A DNA stretch of 64,000 nt from Limanda limanda (taxonomy: Eukaryota; Chordata; Actinopteri; Pleuronectiformes; Pleuronectidae), in assembly GCF_963576545.1 (NCBI RefSeq), contig NC_083655.1, positions 13,936,440-14,000,439 of the forward strand, in the 5' to 3' direction. Under the pieces are notes generated by a model. It was not told where the DNA came from. It ran no database searches and saw only the letters and a program-made list of their open reading frames with translations. The translations under genes were made by a program, and so were the position numbers. Shown here in pieces: positions 53,401-64,000 of this stretch (position 1 is its first letter; each line of letters starts with the position of its first letter).

Positions 53401-56400
53401 GTGCTACCATTAAAGGATAACATTGCAACAACACAAAGGTGATATAATGAGAAATTAAATCAATCATCTGCTTGCAGTCATTCTTTGTTGACCTACAAAC
53501 TAAAAGAGGCGTAATCTTGACGTCTCACCCACAACCAACAAAACCATATTACTGAGACCCACGTCTGAATCCCACTCTGTGAGTAAATGCCATCATCAAT
53601 ACAATCAACTCTAACAACAATATATGGTCATGATATGTACGATTTCAGTTAAGTTTTTATCTTGCAGAGTTACAGATATTTTCCTTATTTCCTTATGAGA
53701 TAAAATCCTCAGCTTGAGTACAAACATTTTATACCCTGTGCATATATTTGATATGTTTAACTTAGTTTATTATCATCACTTTGGTCACTTGTTCTACTTA
53801 TAACATTATGTCAGAGAAATAAAAAAACTGAAAAAAACATGGATTTATGAATCTCATGACTGAACTAGCTGATGATTTACACTGTGTGATTCTATTACCA
53901 GTATAGGGACCTGCAGCACATGTATACTCTGGTTTTGAGTATCCCTTCCGCTATAAAACTTCCACTACACATGAGTCAAACAGGTGTTGTCACACTAGCA
54001 TGCATGTGTGTTCATCTCCCACACTGAGACCTGTGAGATCTCTTTCTCTCTGTGGCCTTTTCATTTTTCACCCCATCGCAGACTAGGCCGGCGGACGAGG
54101 GAGGATTTGTGGGGTTTATGCACACCTGGTAGAACAGGAGACCTGTAACCACAACACTCCACTAATGGACCCTCCTCCCACCTCCACCTCCACCCTACCT
54201 TCGCCTTCCACCCCCAACACCTCTTTCTCCACCCATCCCACCGTCCTCCCTTCCCTCCATCCCAGAGCCCTCGGGGGAGAGATGGATCTGTGTCTGGGGC
54301 TGGTGAGGTCACTCTTGGCAACCTGAGGTGTCAGAGTTTAGACGAGTGAACTGGAAGACCCATCTCATCTTGTTTCCAAGGCATGCAGACTCTCTCGTAC
54401 ATGTCTCCATGTGAAAGCCGACACAGTTTCTGTTGAGTACTTTTATTATTTGTCACATATCAACTATATGTAACTGCAATATTATTTCAAAAAAAGACAT
54501 TTTCAATCTTCATCTTTTATCGAGTTTCCTTTCTTGTGGGGATGATGAAAAGAGCAGAGTGGAAAAAATACAGTCAAACAAAACTTAATGGAGAACAGGA
54601 GGGGCATGTGTTTCTAGAGGTGGGGATTAAACAATTGAAAATCAAACCTGTGAGCTGAGCCAAATTTTCACTAAAGCCAGAATAGGAAAAAACCTGGGCT
54701 GTCAAATCGAATTACATAAGATAATTTAGATGCCCAAGTAGAATCAGCCTATAAAAATTATGCATGGAACAACATAAAGGTGTTTTTCCGTTCTTTGTAT
54801 GTATAGATCTTGGAAAACAAGCAGGGACAGCAATCGGTTGAAGATATCTTAAAGTGTGTACACTCCTAAGAGGAGATGTCTTGTGTGCTTTAAATGTATA
54901 TTCCCTGTCGTACGGTAACACAGACATGAAGACAGACATCCCTCCTCACACTGGCCCAAGCAGCCAGCTGGATCTATTTTTTTAAGGAATTAGGCCTCGT
55001 TCTGTACAGTCGAGGGAAGACACTCAAGAGGAGACGGCCGAGCACATGTCACTGAAGTCAGTCTGGATGAAAAGACGTGTCTCTCTCTCCTCAGTCGAGT
55101 TGTCACACTGTGCAGTCATGCTGCAGAAGTTTATGGATTCTAAAAGTCTTGACATTGGCCCATCAATAACAGGACACTGGCGTCCTCTCGGAGTCTCGGC
55201 GAATGCTTTCAATATGTGCGGTGAAAGCGCGAGCAGTCAAAAAAATATCTCAGGCACAGCTTTGATAGCCTCACTTTTCCATATAAGTGTCAGGAGCTGT
55301 GCTAGACACGGATGTATTAGCATTCATGTGAGAGAGAGAGAGAGTCAGTCTGCATGTGCAGTGATTTACATCCCCCTCTTGATGTCAGATAAAAGCATGA
55401 AAAATGGTATGGAGTAAAAAAAAGAGGGTGTCTCCCTTTCCAGTTGTAACTTTAGTTATCTGATCGATACCATGCAATTACAGAGATTTATGTCACCCAA
55501 CATTCCAGAGTGAGGTTGTCTCACAGCCACCTGTGGAAATATGATCTGTTTTTTTAACTCATCCGACACCAGGAGAGGAGAGGAGGGGAGAGGAGGGGGA
55601 GCTGGGAAAAGGTGAGCTCTACTATTTAATGTAACTTTCCACTACGAATACATCTACCAGATCAAACTCACTCTATAGTAAATAGAAAAAACTGCGTGAC
55701 TTTAAGGTGTGCCAAGCAGAATGCATTTTCAAAACAACCAAAAACAACAGTATAAGTCACTAGTCCCTACACTTGGATAAGGCCCTCATGACTCAGCAAG
55801 GTTAAGGTAGATAAGCAGTTAGGTTTTGGTAAAAAAAACTATTAGGAATCTTCACACCGATATTACTGTTAAGCAGACGGCAACCAACTTTAAGTGTCAT
55901 CCCCATCAGATGAACCCATGTAAATTAAAGGCATATCCACTTAGTAAATGAAAGAAATTCCACCTACAAGTAAACTTCACTGAGAATAAACTCTGAGTCA
56001 TTCTCAATCTCTCCTGTACAAAATCAACATCCTAACAGACTCTATGTCTCTCACCAACAGAAGCGTATTGCTACTATGTAAGACATATATATATAACAGT
56101 ATAAACCCAAATAGAAGCATTCACTCTTACTATCTGTAAAATCTGCCACGGTGCAAGCATACCTGACTTGAGATGACACTCTGATTGGATTATTTCATGT
56201 AACACCACCAAACACACTCATGATAAATTAAGACACTTATAAATGATACAACTCACACAGCGACCTTTTGTCCCACCGTTAAACTAGCCAAAGTGGATTT
56301 GGACACACCCTAAATGCAGTTCCACCATGTGCTCTACACAATGAGATTAGACCATCAATAAAGAACCCTAAATCACAATAAAGAATATGATAGGGTTATG

Positions 56401-57139
56401 AAGTGTGGGTTTGAAGAAGAGGAGAAGAACAACGCTACCGTGACAGACTTCCTTCGGCAGCGGCAGCCATTATCCAGGTACAGCGAGTGAGCATGTGTAG
56501 CAATTGGTGACATTTATCACTGTCACTTATAGCACGCAAAGTGATTCACATCTGTCGAGGCTTCTGTTTGTGTGCTGATGTTCAAACAACGGGAGGTTCC
56601 CGCATTCTTAAAAACCACGGGATGCTGTTTCATTCAAATAAATATTACAGCTAAATAAATAAACGTGGCTATAAAGTAAGTAATGAAGTGAATAAATTCC
56701 ACAATAAATAGCTCTGTATAAAGATCAGGGCTGCGACTTTTGATTTCAGTGTGGAATGAGATTTGTGTCCTTGGCATCGCTTCGCATCACTTCAATAAAA
56801 CAGTCCTCAGTTGTGTTATTATTTTCAGGGCTCAGGATGATGAAATGGCAGTTTTATTGCCAATACTCTATATATTTTAATGACATGTATCCATTTAAAT
56901 AGACTTATTCTACAGGCAAACAGATGTAGGCTTTGGAGCAGCCAATGATGTTCTCTGACCTAGTCTCATTTGATTTGACTGACAGACTATATCTAAATAT
57001 TGACTCATTTATTATGGCAATTAGTAATGTCACCATGTGGCTTTTTTATTTCAATTCTAATAACATGGTTTTCTATATAAAACAGCAAGCATATGTAACG
57101 GATGGAATCGTATTTTTATCAGTGATACCAGCCTATTAA
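53401..57139. other. Unique non-coding sequence
   Basis: AT-rich to about 53960. A C/T-rich tract at 54170-54265. A GA run at 55330-55344. The 123-codon + frame at 55046-55417 has no recognisable domain but lies in repeat-poor sequence, as does 56440-56640. No gene is confirmed. Confidence 0.55.
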
Positions 57140-57200
57140 AGCACAAAGCATTTTTTTTAAGTGCTATACAAATAAAGTTATTATTATCATTATTATTATA
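57140..57200 (+). mobile_element. Retroelement 3' tail
   Basis: GCACAAAGCATTTTTTTTAA is followed by GTGCTATACAAATAAAGTTA and a run of TTATTA repeats. AGTGCTATANAAATAAAGTTATTATTATT is a familiar end of fish LINE-type insertions, with the trinucleotide tail marking the 3' end. Only the terminal 60 bp is recognisable. Confidence 0.6.
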
Positions 57201-59764
57201 TCACTGGTATTGTATATCACTACTCTATCTTAAATTTATTTAATGTCACAATCTGATTTCTAATTAGTTGAGGCAATTCATGTTGCCATAGACACAACCT
57301 GGACTATTCCTCAGAATACAGTGGTGTTCACAGGTTACTTTGCATTTTGCCCTAAAAAATCCTCTTGTTTTTAATATTTTTAAAAGTGGACATTTTGCAA
57401 ATGAAAGTTAATCAGGGTTCATTATTGTTTTTAAATTAGAGTTGAAGCATTTCTCTGAGTGACTTTGATATTTAAAGGTATTTTTTTTCCTCTAGAAATT
57501 CAGTGAAAATGTCTAACAAAGAAAACTAATTCCTGAATCTACCCCTTTGTCTGGAACCCACCCCTCCAAAATAAATTGTGCATGTGTCTTCCTTGGCTCA
57601 TGTCCCACCCCTCCAGTAAACCTTGGCGGATGCAATAACAACCATTGCATTGCTGTATTCGATGGGGGAAAGGTCACATGTAACATTTCAGGTGTGGCTG
57701 CCACTATATTCAGTCTGATCTAAAGTGCTGATGGTATTCTGAGGATAAATGTTGTCTCTGGTCAGTGCTGATGTCCCCGGGGCAGCAGGCCGTGCATTAT
57801 GAGAGCTCCTGTGTTAAGTCTTATCCACTGAGGCGGCTCAGTACGTGGCAACGGTGATTCTGGTTCCACTGGGTGGGCTCTGTAGGAAGCCATGTGGTTG
57901 TAAAAGCTCCAATTCAGAGATCTGGCTGTGAGCCTCTCTAACACTCATAGCTCCAATGGAGGATGGACTGATGTCCATTTAACATTCCCCCCAAAAATTT
58001 CCTCTTTCTCCATGTTCTCCTTCGCTGACTTCTTTTTCCCATCATCGTTTTCTTTGTTCCTTCTTTCCCTCTTCATAAAATGACTCATACACAAGGAATG
58101 AGAAAAACTTCAGTCGAACGGCTTTGAAATTCAACTGCATTCTGCTCTCAGGGACGAGCATAACATCGCCTCACTTAGACAGCGAGTCCAAACTGCATTG
58201 TTTTACCCTGACATACGGTTAGTAGCTCAGTCCAGATAGGTTCCGTCAAAGCAGGTAAACTGCTTAATTACCTGAAGTGTTCAAGTTTGATCAAATTCAT
58301 TCGCAAAAGGTCAAAGCTTCGGGTTTTTGCTCCAGTTCCGAGGGGGAATATGCTAGTAGTGGTATGACTAGCTTCACCTCGGGTAAACAGAGTAATCTGT
58401 CAGGCCTAAAGAGACAGTCTCCCCAACAATGAAACGGGAGAAGTGGTATTTCTTTTCCCCTTTTTATCCCTTCCTTAAACTGGATCGGACTGAGAAGGCC
58501 ACCGAATCCATTGAAGGACTTAAAGGCCCTCAACCACAATTGGCGTTGTGCCTATGTTAAGCTTTGAAAGGAGAGTTTGAGTGTTTATGCATGCTGTTAT
58601 AAGGGGATTTCCTGACATGCATGACGGAAAACAACACTGACCTGAAGCAGATCTCATAAGGGAGAAATCTGCTGTAATAAATTGCCAGCGCTGGTACACC
58701 GAGAGGCTTTGTGCATCTGTCATATTCAAACATTTCATCAGACAATGGCATCACCACCTGATAACACTGCTAAGGTCAAACCATTACAGGATTGGTAACT
58801 GTAGCTCCTATTTTCCTTCCCCACAGAGCTTCTTAACTGGATTTACTGCAATGTGAAACAGGAGCAAGTATGGAGATGGTGGTTTGTGGTGTGTTTTTGT
58901 GTGTGTAAGTGTGTGCGAGAGGATACATGTCATTGTGTCTGCGTGTGTTTGTGCATGACGGACACATAGTGTGTTTGGGGGGGGAAGAGATCAGATGTTC
59001 GCCCGGTCCATCTCTGGGATGCTGGAAGAGCAGAGGACGGTGGGATATGCCCGGCCCGAGGGGATTGTCTTGTGCGCTGAATGGGACTGAGGAATGCCAC
59101 CGCAGACGAGCACACTGCGAGCTACGAAACAGCCGCCGCACAACTGAAATCAACACTGCACTGTCCCCGCTACCAGCACAAAGGGGAAGTCAATCCAAGG
59201 AACTAAATGAGAGAGGGAGATGGAAAGACAGAAAGGAAAAGAAAAACAAACATTACAAGGGTGCCTCAGCAATAGCCCAAAGGGGTTTCAATGTAATGTC
59301 ACAGCAATGCCTAATGTGGAGCACAGCACGAGTTGATGTAATAATAACTAACCCGAACACACGCATTCCTCTTTGTGTGTTATTTGACAAGATCTATCCA
59401 TCGTCTTACTAGACACTTGTGATCAAAACCCATCGTTACATGCAACATATAAACCCATTTAATACCGTTTAAAAATGTTTCTTTTAAATGCAAGAAACAA
59501 AAAGCTTGTGACACATTGTCCCTACACAACTCCACCTCTTCTTTCTTTAGCATCCAACTCTTTTTTTATCTATATTAGGAAGCAGGAAAAGAAGAGAAAG
59601 TTGGTCCAGTCTGTAATTGTGTTAATCAAATCTGCTAAAGAACCGATTTAATTTTACTTGTTTAGTAATAGCTAATAAATTGACTATGAGGGATAATATT
59701 TATTTTAATGGGTAAGGGACAATAAAGTGGTCACAGAAAAATATAAATTTTGATATGACATAGT
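57201..59764. other. Unique non-coding sequence
   Basis: AT-rich to 57490. T run at 57481-57488, G9 near 58978. The 167-codon + frame at 58909-59412 has no family features. 58250-58800 is repeat-poor and complex. No gene is confirmed. Confidence 0.55.
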
Positions 59765-59890
59765 AGTAGCTCAGTTATGTTCTCAGTTGGTGGTTTGATC
59801 CCTGAGGTGCCTTGCTAAGTTGCAACAGTCGAATTGCTAAGTTGCAAAACACTGAACTTCTCCCAATGCATGTGTATGCAAAATGTAAAT
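59765..59890 (+). mobile_element. tRNA-derived SINE fragment with internal duplication
   Basis: A box-like TAGCTCAGTTATG (59767-59779) and B box GGTTTGATCCC (59792-59802) are unusually close, implying loss of sequence between them. The body carries TTGCTAAGTTGCAA twice (59812-59825 and 59834-59847), followed by AACACTGAACTTCTCCCAAT, which resembles the body of common fish tRNA-SINEs (ACTGAACCCC-type). It appears related to the minus-strand copy at 27575-27674. Confidence 0.6.
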
Positions 59891-61899
59891 TTCACTAAAA
59901 AAAAACATTTAACAGTCAAAAAAGAATGAACAAATGAGAATGGGTTTGGTTATCGTTGGAAAATCCTTAAAACAAACCTTCAAGAAACAACAGTTTGACT
60001 TTGTGGCCGGTGTTCCACCATTTATCATAAACATATCTGGTTTTTAGTGACATATTATACTCCTTAAGGTCTGCAGCTATATTCTGTATTTTGAAATCTC
60101 TTTTAAACTCTACCCGTTCTAAAGGCGACCTCAACTGATTAAGAAGAACTCCCGGTTAATGCTGAATATCAGGTTTCTTGTCTCCTGCGCATGATGAAAG
60201 GCACAAGCCTCCCTAAAGTCGAAAGAAGCTGCACGCTAAGTATACGGCTTATAGACTTGTTGAATACATAGAAAACAAAGACCTCGGATATCGGTACTGG
60301 AGGAGCTCTTTGGTGTGGAGTCTTCATCAGTGTGGTTTGAGATGTTTGCATTACGGAGAGAACACCCACAATTCAAAAAGGCTTCCTTGCTCGGAAGTGG
60401 GTTTAGGAGGTGAGGGAGGTTCTCTCCCCCCCCCCCCCCCCCCCCCCCCCACGTGCAGACAGAGAGCTTTATCGTGCCCGTGTGCGTGCGATTCCGAGAC
60501 ATTGGCTGATAATTGTCCTCTCGTGTACTTTCCGATAATCCCAGCGTGCTCGGTGAGATATTAAGCAGGCTTACTGGCATGACAGACGCAAACCATTTCA
60601 ACCTGTGTTGTGATACAAGGCAGGAACGTGTGCGGCGATGTAATTGATTTATTTATTTCTTGACAAGGATGCAAAGCGAGTGTGAGATTTGCTACTGTAA
60701 TGCGGCTTCGCGGAGACACGGGGAGCCATTGTGGGGATGAAGGTGGGGGTGGGGGGGGGGGAGGTAGCATCTCGTCTGCGGCAGGCCTCTCGCAATCCTT
60801 CCAAACCTTCCAAGAATGTTGATAAGCAGATCCCCTGAAATGAAATCATCCCCGGCACCCAGCTGGATCTTCCCCTAATCGTTTTATTTACAGTTACTAT
60901 AAAAGACGCCTCTTTTAATGGCGCTGTGAAATAATAGGCAGCGGAGGAACAATCGGTACAGTCCTAAGCGCATTCCCCCCCCCCTCACATTTTCACATTA
61001 GGCTAATCGAGGCGAGGGGAAGGATATAAAGACATCAGTTGGATGAAATGAGTGTAATTGGAGAATAATGTAGTTAGTTTGCTCTAATCTTCTGCATAAT
61101 ATTAAAATGTTCTCGAAGCACCCCAGCTGCAAGCAATCACCCAGCTCTGAGGGGAAACCTGGGCAACGGTTGTTTTGGAATGAGGAAGGATTGTGCGAGT
61201 GAGAGATTGAGGAATATGAGAGAGACCGGGGGAAAAGTAAAAAAAAGAGGCTCCCAGTTAGAATTCAAGAAGCCGTGTGTGAAGGCCTCTGCCTGGATGA
61301 GCCGAGCCTTCCTCCATGTTTTTCAAAGCTATCTTTGCACCCCGCTGATGTCTGGCTAATTTGTAGCGGGGGCTTGTTGGTTGCCAAGACTGGTTATGGT
61401 GCTGTTGAAATCAGGAACAGTAGGGACCAAAACTGTCAGCATGGGTTTCAGTGGTTCATTTTCTCCATGCTGGGTACAGCCTGGTACAGACTCACAGTTT
61501 TTCTTTTCTTTTTTTCACTGCAACCGAGGAAGGTCCTGCAGTACGGCAGCTTGCAACGGAAGCAAAATATTGTTCGTACACGGAATATTTTGTGGAATAA
61601 ACACGTTTTCTTGACTGTACACAGATAAATATTATTACATTACCGCATCTACAGCTACTCTGCAATTTTTGTGCAGCATTAATGGTCTTGATGTGGAAGA
61701 TTGAGGTCACCAGTCACTTGGTTGGATATGGTTTCTTAGACCTATTTTATTTAAAAGGACTCTAGCCCCAAACACTTTCAACAAGAGCAAAAGGGGATAA
61801 ATTAAAATATGAACATCCAACTCCACACAATTATGACTGTAGTCCTGAGTGTGAGGAGTTTCGCTGCGAGCAGTCACAACAGTAGCCTAGCAGTGGAAT
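59891..61899. other. Unique sequence with C25
   Basis: C25 at 60426-60450, a G-rich tract at about 60743-60763 with quadruplex potential, C9 near 60977 and T runs. Repeat-poor complex stretches at 60800-61200 contain CTAATC/TAATTG words. The 117-codon + frame at 61275-61628 is unrecognised. No gene is confirmed. Confidence 0.55.
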
Positions 61900-62540
61900 T
61901 AAGGGCAAGGTTTATTAGTCCCCCTATGGCTTAGCCTTGTCTGTGATTTCTGGGCAAAAAATAAACTTGCTCTGAGGCAGCTTTTTAACTGGTGTTATTG
62001 TGCAAGGGAAATTGTCATTAGACGGTGGAACAAATAACCTCGAAACGGCACGGTGTCTTCACAAGGGATCTCAAACGACAACAAAGAATTAATCAAATTA
62101 AAAAGGGAAGCCTTGTTATGCGATTTCAATTTAATTTCCACAACCGAGCCCTCTATTTAGTGTTTGTCAAAACCTAAGAAAGGGCGAGTCACAGTTTAGG
62201 GGCTCAGTAACAGTTTTATATTAGTGAAGAATTATCAATCCTTTAAGCTAATTTGGATAAGTTGGGGAGCCATAAAGTGGGCTATGACAACGGAGTAGCC
62301 TATTTGTTAAGCTCCCACCCCCTTCCACACTCTTTATAATGCCACTGGGGCACTAATGCACTTTTGTCTTCCCTTGTTGATCATCTGCCATTTAAGGCAC
62401 GTTAATTCCTGCAAATTAATATAAATCTATGGAAGCTATTAGTGATTTCCGCTCCGTATTAGGCTCCCACACAGGCCTGCGTATGAGGCCTAAAATAAAT
62501 ATTAAGTCCCAAATAAGTATCACAAAGATTTAATGCTCAT
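61900..62540. promoter_or_regulatory. Candidate enhancer-like block, 640 bp
   Basis: The longest stretch in the window that combines absence of simple repeats with dense AT-type factor words: AAAGAATTAATCAAATTAAA, CAATTTAATTTCC, AAGCTAATTTGG, GCACGTTAATTCC, GCAAATTAATATAA and CCTAAAATAAATATTAAG, mixed with GC-containing words such as CACAAGGGATC and GGCACGTTAA. No frame or recognised repeat. The regulatory call is inferred from texture only. Confidence 0.35.
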
Positions 62541-64000
62541 TCACGAACTCAGGTTTTGCAAATGCACCACAATGGAGTTTCTTCTAAACATGAAGGACGT
62601 TCCCTTCATCTCTCTTTATCCCTTTTTTCTCTTTTCCATCATCTCTTCAGACCTTCCTCTTCAGTCGCCTCTCCACTTTCTCTCCTCTTCTCTCTTTTCC
62701 TCATAGCCAAGCAGTTTAGGCAAGTGCCATATGCCCTGATTAAAGCTAGCGGCAGGCCAAGGAGCACTGGGAGGCTGTTTTGTCATTAGCCCCTCACGTG
62801 GCTGAGGTGGAAACTCATTTAGCCCCATGCTGGACCTTCATTATGATAGACTTGTATCAGATGGCATCTCTGGCTGGGATCTCTGGCTCCTGGCTAACGG
62901 ATGGGGAGATGCTGTGGCTTCGGCCCCTCTCCAGCCCCAGCAGGGAGAGGGAAGGGGCTTTGTAAATGGGGATAAGACTGGAGGAGAGCGGAAGTGAATG
63001 GGGATGGAGACAGGGAGGAATGGGTGAGAGTGGGGCAGGGGAGAGGAACAGGTGGGGGCTAGGGGTTAAAGGTTATGGGGTTCTTGTAGTGAGTATGCAG
63101 AGCAGAAAGATGAGATGAAAGAAATTAGTATTCTGTTGTGTTTTTGATTAATACTTGTAAAGGCATGACGTGTACAGCAGTTGACCAGGTTTCATTTTCA
63201 GATACTTCTGATTTAAATGAGACATCAAAAAGGTTGGGACGTGAAGACCAGGATGAGGTACTGATGAAGATTAAGGACAGACTTGGTTAAAGAAGATAAA
63301 AGGCAGTTGAGTCTTAAACTGGAAGAACAAACATCTGAGGGCCTGCAAGGTGAAGTCACTTGTTATTAATTAACCCACAGATTAATCATTCGTGAGATTT
63401 AATGGTCGACTCACACTTCACACAGTAGCTCACAATAACTAAGCTGTGTGGCTGAAAAAAACACAAGAGTACAAACCCCAAAAGTATATATTTATGTTTG
63501 ACTTATGGATCTAAAATGGATTGAATTGACAGATCCTAGATTCCTGACCGTCACATGTCAGTTACTATGTGGATAACTCTGACGTCTTTTCCCACAGATT
63601 TTATGTTTAAGTAGGTGCATCTCTTCAAAGTCGGTCCGGCACAGTGGATGATAATAGTTTGTCTATAGAGTAGCCTATTAACTGTTGTTGTGCTGTTGAC
63701 GCATGTGCAAAAGAACCATTTCCAATGAGACACAGGATTTCAAGCTTTCAACCCCTTCTGCTCCCGGCCATTGTTGCATCCTGCGCTGGCCGAGTTGTCT
63801 GTGATTGATTTAAAGAAATACAAACACGCAAAAACAAGCATTGTTTCCTGCACAACAGAATGATATTCCATGTAGCCAGATCATTACCTGGAATTACGTT
63901 TATACTGCCCTGTGTCATGGTGAAGTGAATTGGTATCTGGCCGGGACAAGGCTTAAGGAGAGACCTGGGGTCAGGGGGTCTAGAGAGGTTAAGGCCGGTC
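62541..64000. other. Unique sequence with pyrimidine- and purine-rich tracts
   Basis: A C/T-rich tract at about 62600-62705 is followed 250 bp later by a G/A-rich tract at about 62935-63080 on the same strand. The rest is mixed sequence to the window end, with no gene or repeat family recognised. Confidence 0.55.

Noticed and set aside
55046..55417. 123-codon + frame
   Set aside because: No recognised domain and its end runs through a GA repeat. The region is complex enough to be conserved non-coding DNA instead.
58909..59412. 167-codon + frame
   Set aside because: No family likeness; starts in TG-rich sequence and composition is not protein-like.

Overview
This window looks like non-coding DNA from a ray-finned (teleost) fish, probably a percomorph. 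I infer this from the very high density of simple repeats ((CA)n, (GA)n, (ATC)n, (ATA)n, (TATC)n and long C/G homopolymers) and from several dispersed-repeat ends that I recognise from teleost genomes: L2/Rex-like LINE tails, a tRNA-derived SINE with A and B boxes, and a family ending in a GGACTGTTGGGCCT-like core. Nothing prokaryotic or viral is visible: no operons, no ribosome-binding-site-led long ORFs, no CRISPR array and no rRNA.

I find no convincing protein-coding gene in 64 kb. The longest open frames (168-185 codons) lie over pyrimidine tracts, microsatellites or unrelated sequence and resemble no family I know. The window therefore behaves like a gene desert or one very large intron. 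Between the repeats are many blocks of complex, non-repetitive sequence rich in TAATTA/ATTA, GATAA and octamer-like words. That texture is typical of conserved non-coding enhancers around developmental regulators, but conservation cannot be tested here, so those calls are tentative.

Layout: 1-6.7 kb, unique sequence with AT-rich enhancer-like stretches; 7.5-8.3 kb, a decayed LINE 3' end; 8.3-12.6 kb, mostly unique, with a second LINE-like tail near 11.6 kb; 12.6-16.5 kb, a (CA)n, a perfect 140-bp (ATC)n and several enhancer-like blocks; 16.5-26.2 kb, unique sequence, a long (TG)n and a G-rich/C-rich pair near 20.4-20.6 kb; 26.2-27.7 kb, (AAG)n/(ATA)n, a perfect 17-bp hairpin, a possible Tc1 remnant and a tRNA-SINE; 28-33 kb, (GA)n clusters and a minus-strand exon-like ORF with a signal-peptide-like start; 33.8-37.8 kb, three same-orientation copies of one dispersed repeat; 36.9-39.5 kb, two weak exon-like candidates; 41.2-41.6 kb, a 465-bp (TATC)n array; 42.7-43.0 kb, a minus-strand LINE-type tail; 46.2-47.3 kb, (TG)n, a SINE-like fragment and C20; 52.4-53.4 kb, AT-rich sequence with a diverged 181-bp tandem duplication; 57.1 and 59.8 kb, further retroelement remnants; 60-62.5 kb, enhancer-like unique sequence.

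There are no genes to assemble into a pathway. I see no undescribed biological system that the sequence itself supports. The best leads are the 26.5-kb hairpin, three exon-like candidates (28.7, 36.9 and 39.1 kb) and the enhancer-like blocks, each of which a simple comparison or RNA data could settle.
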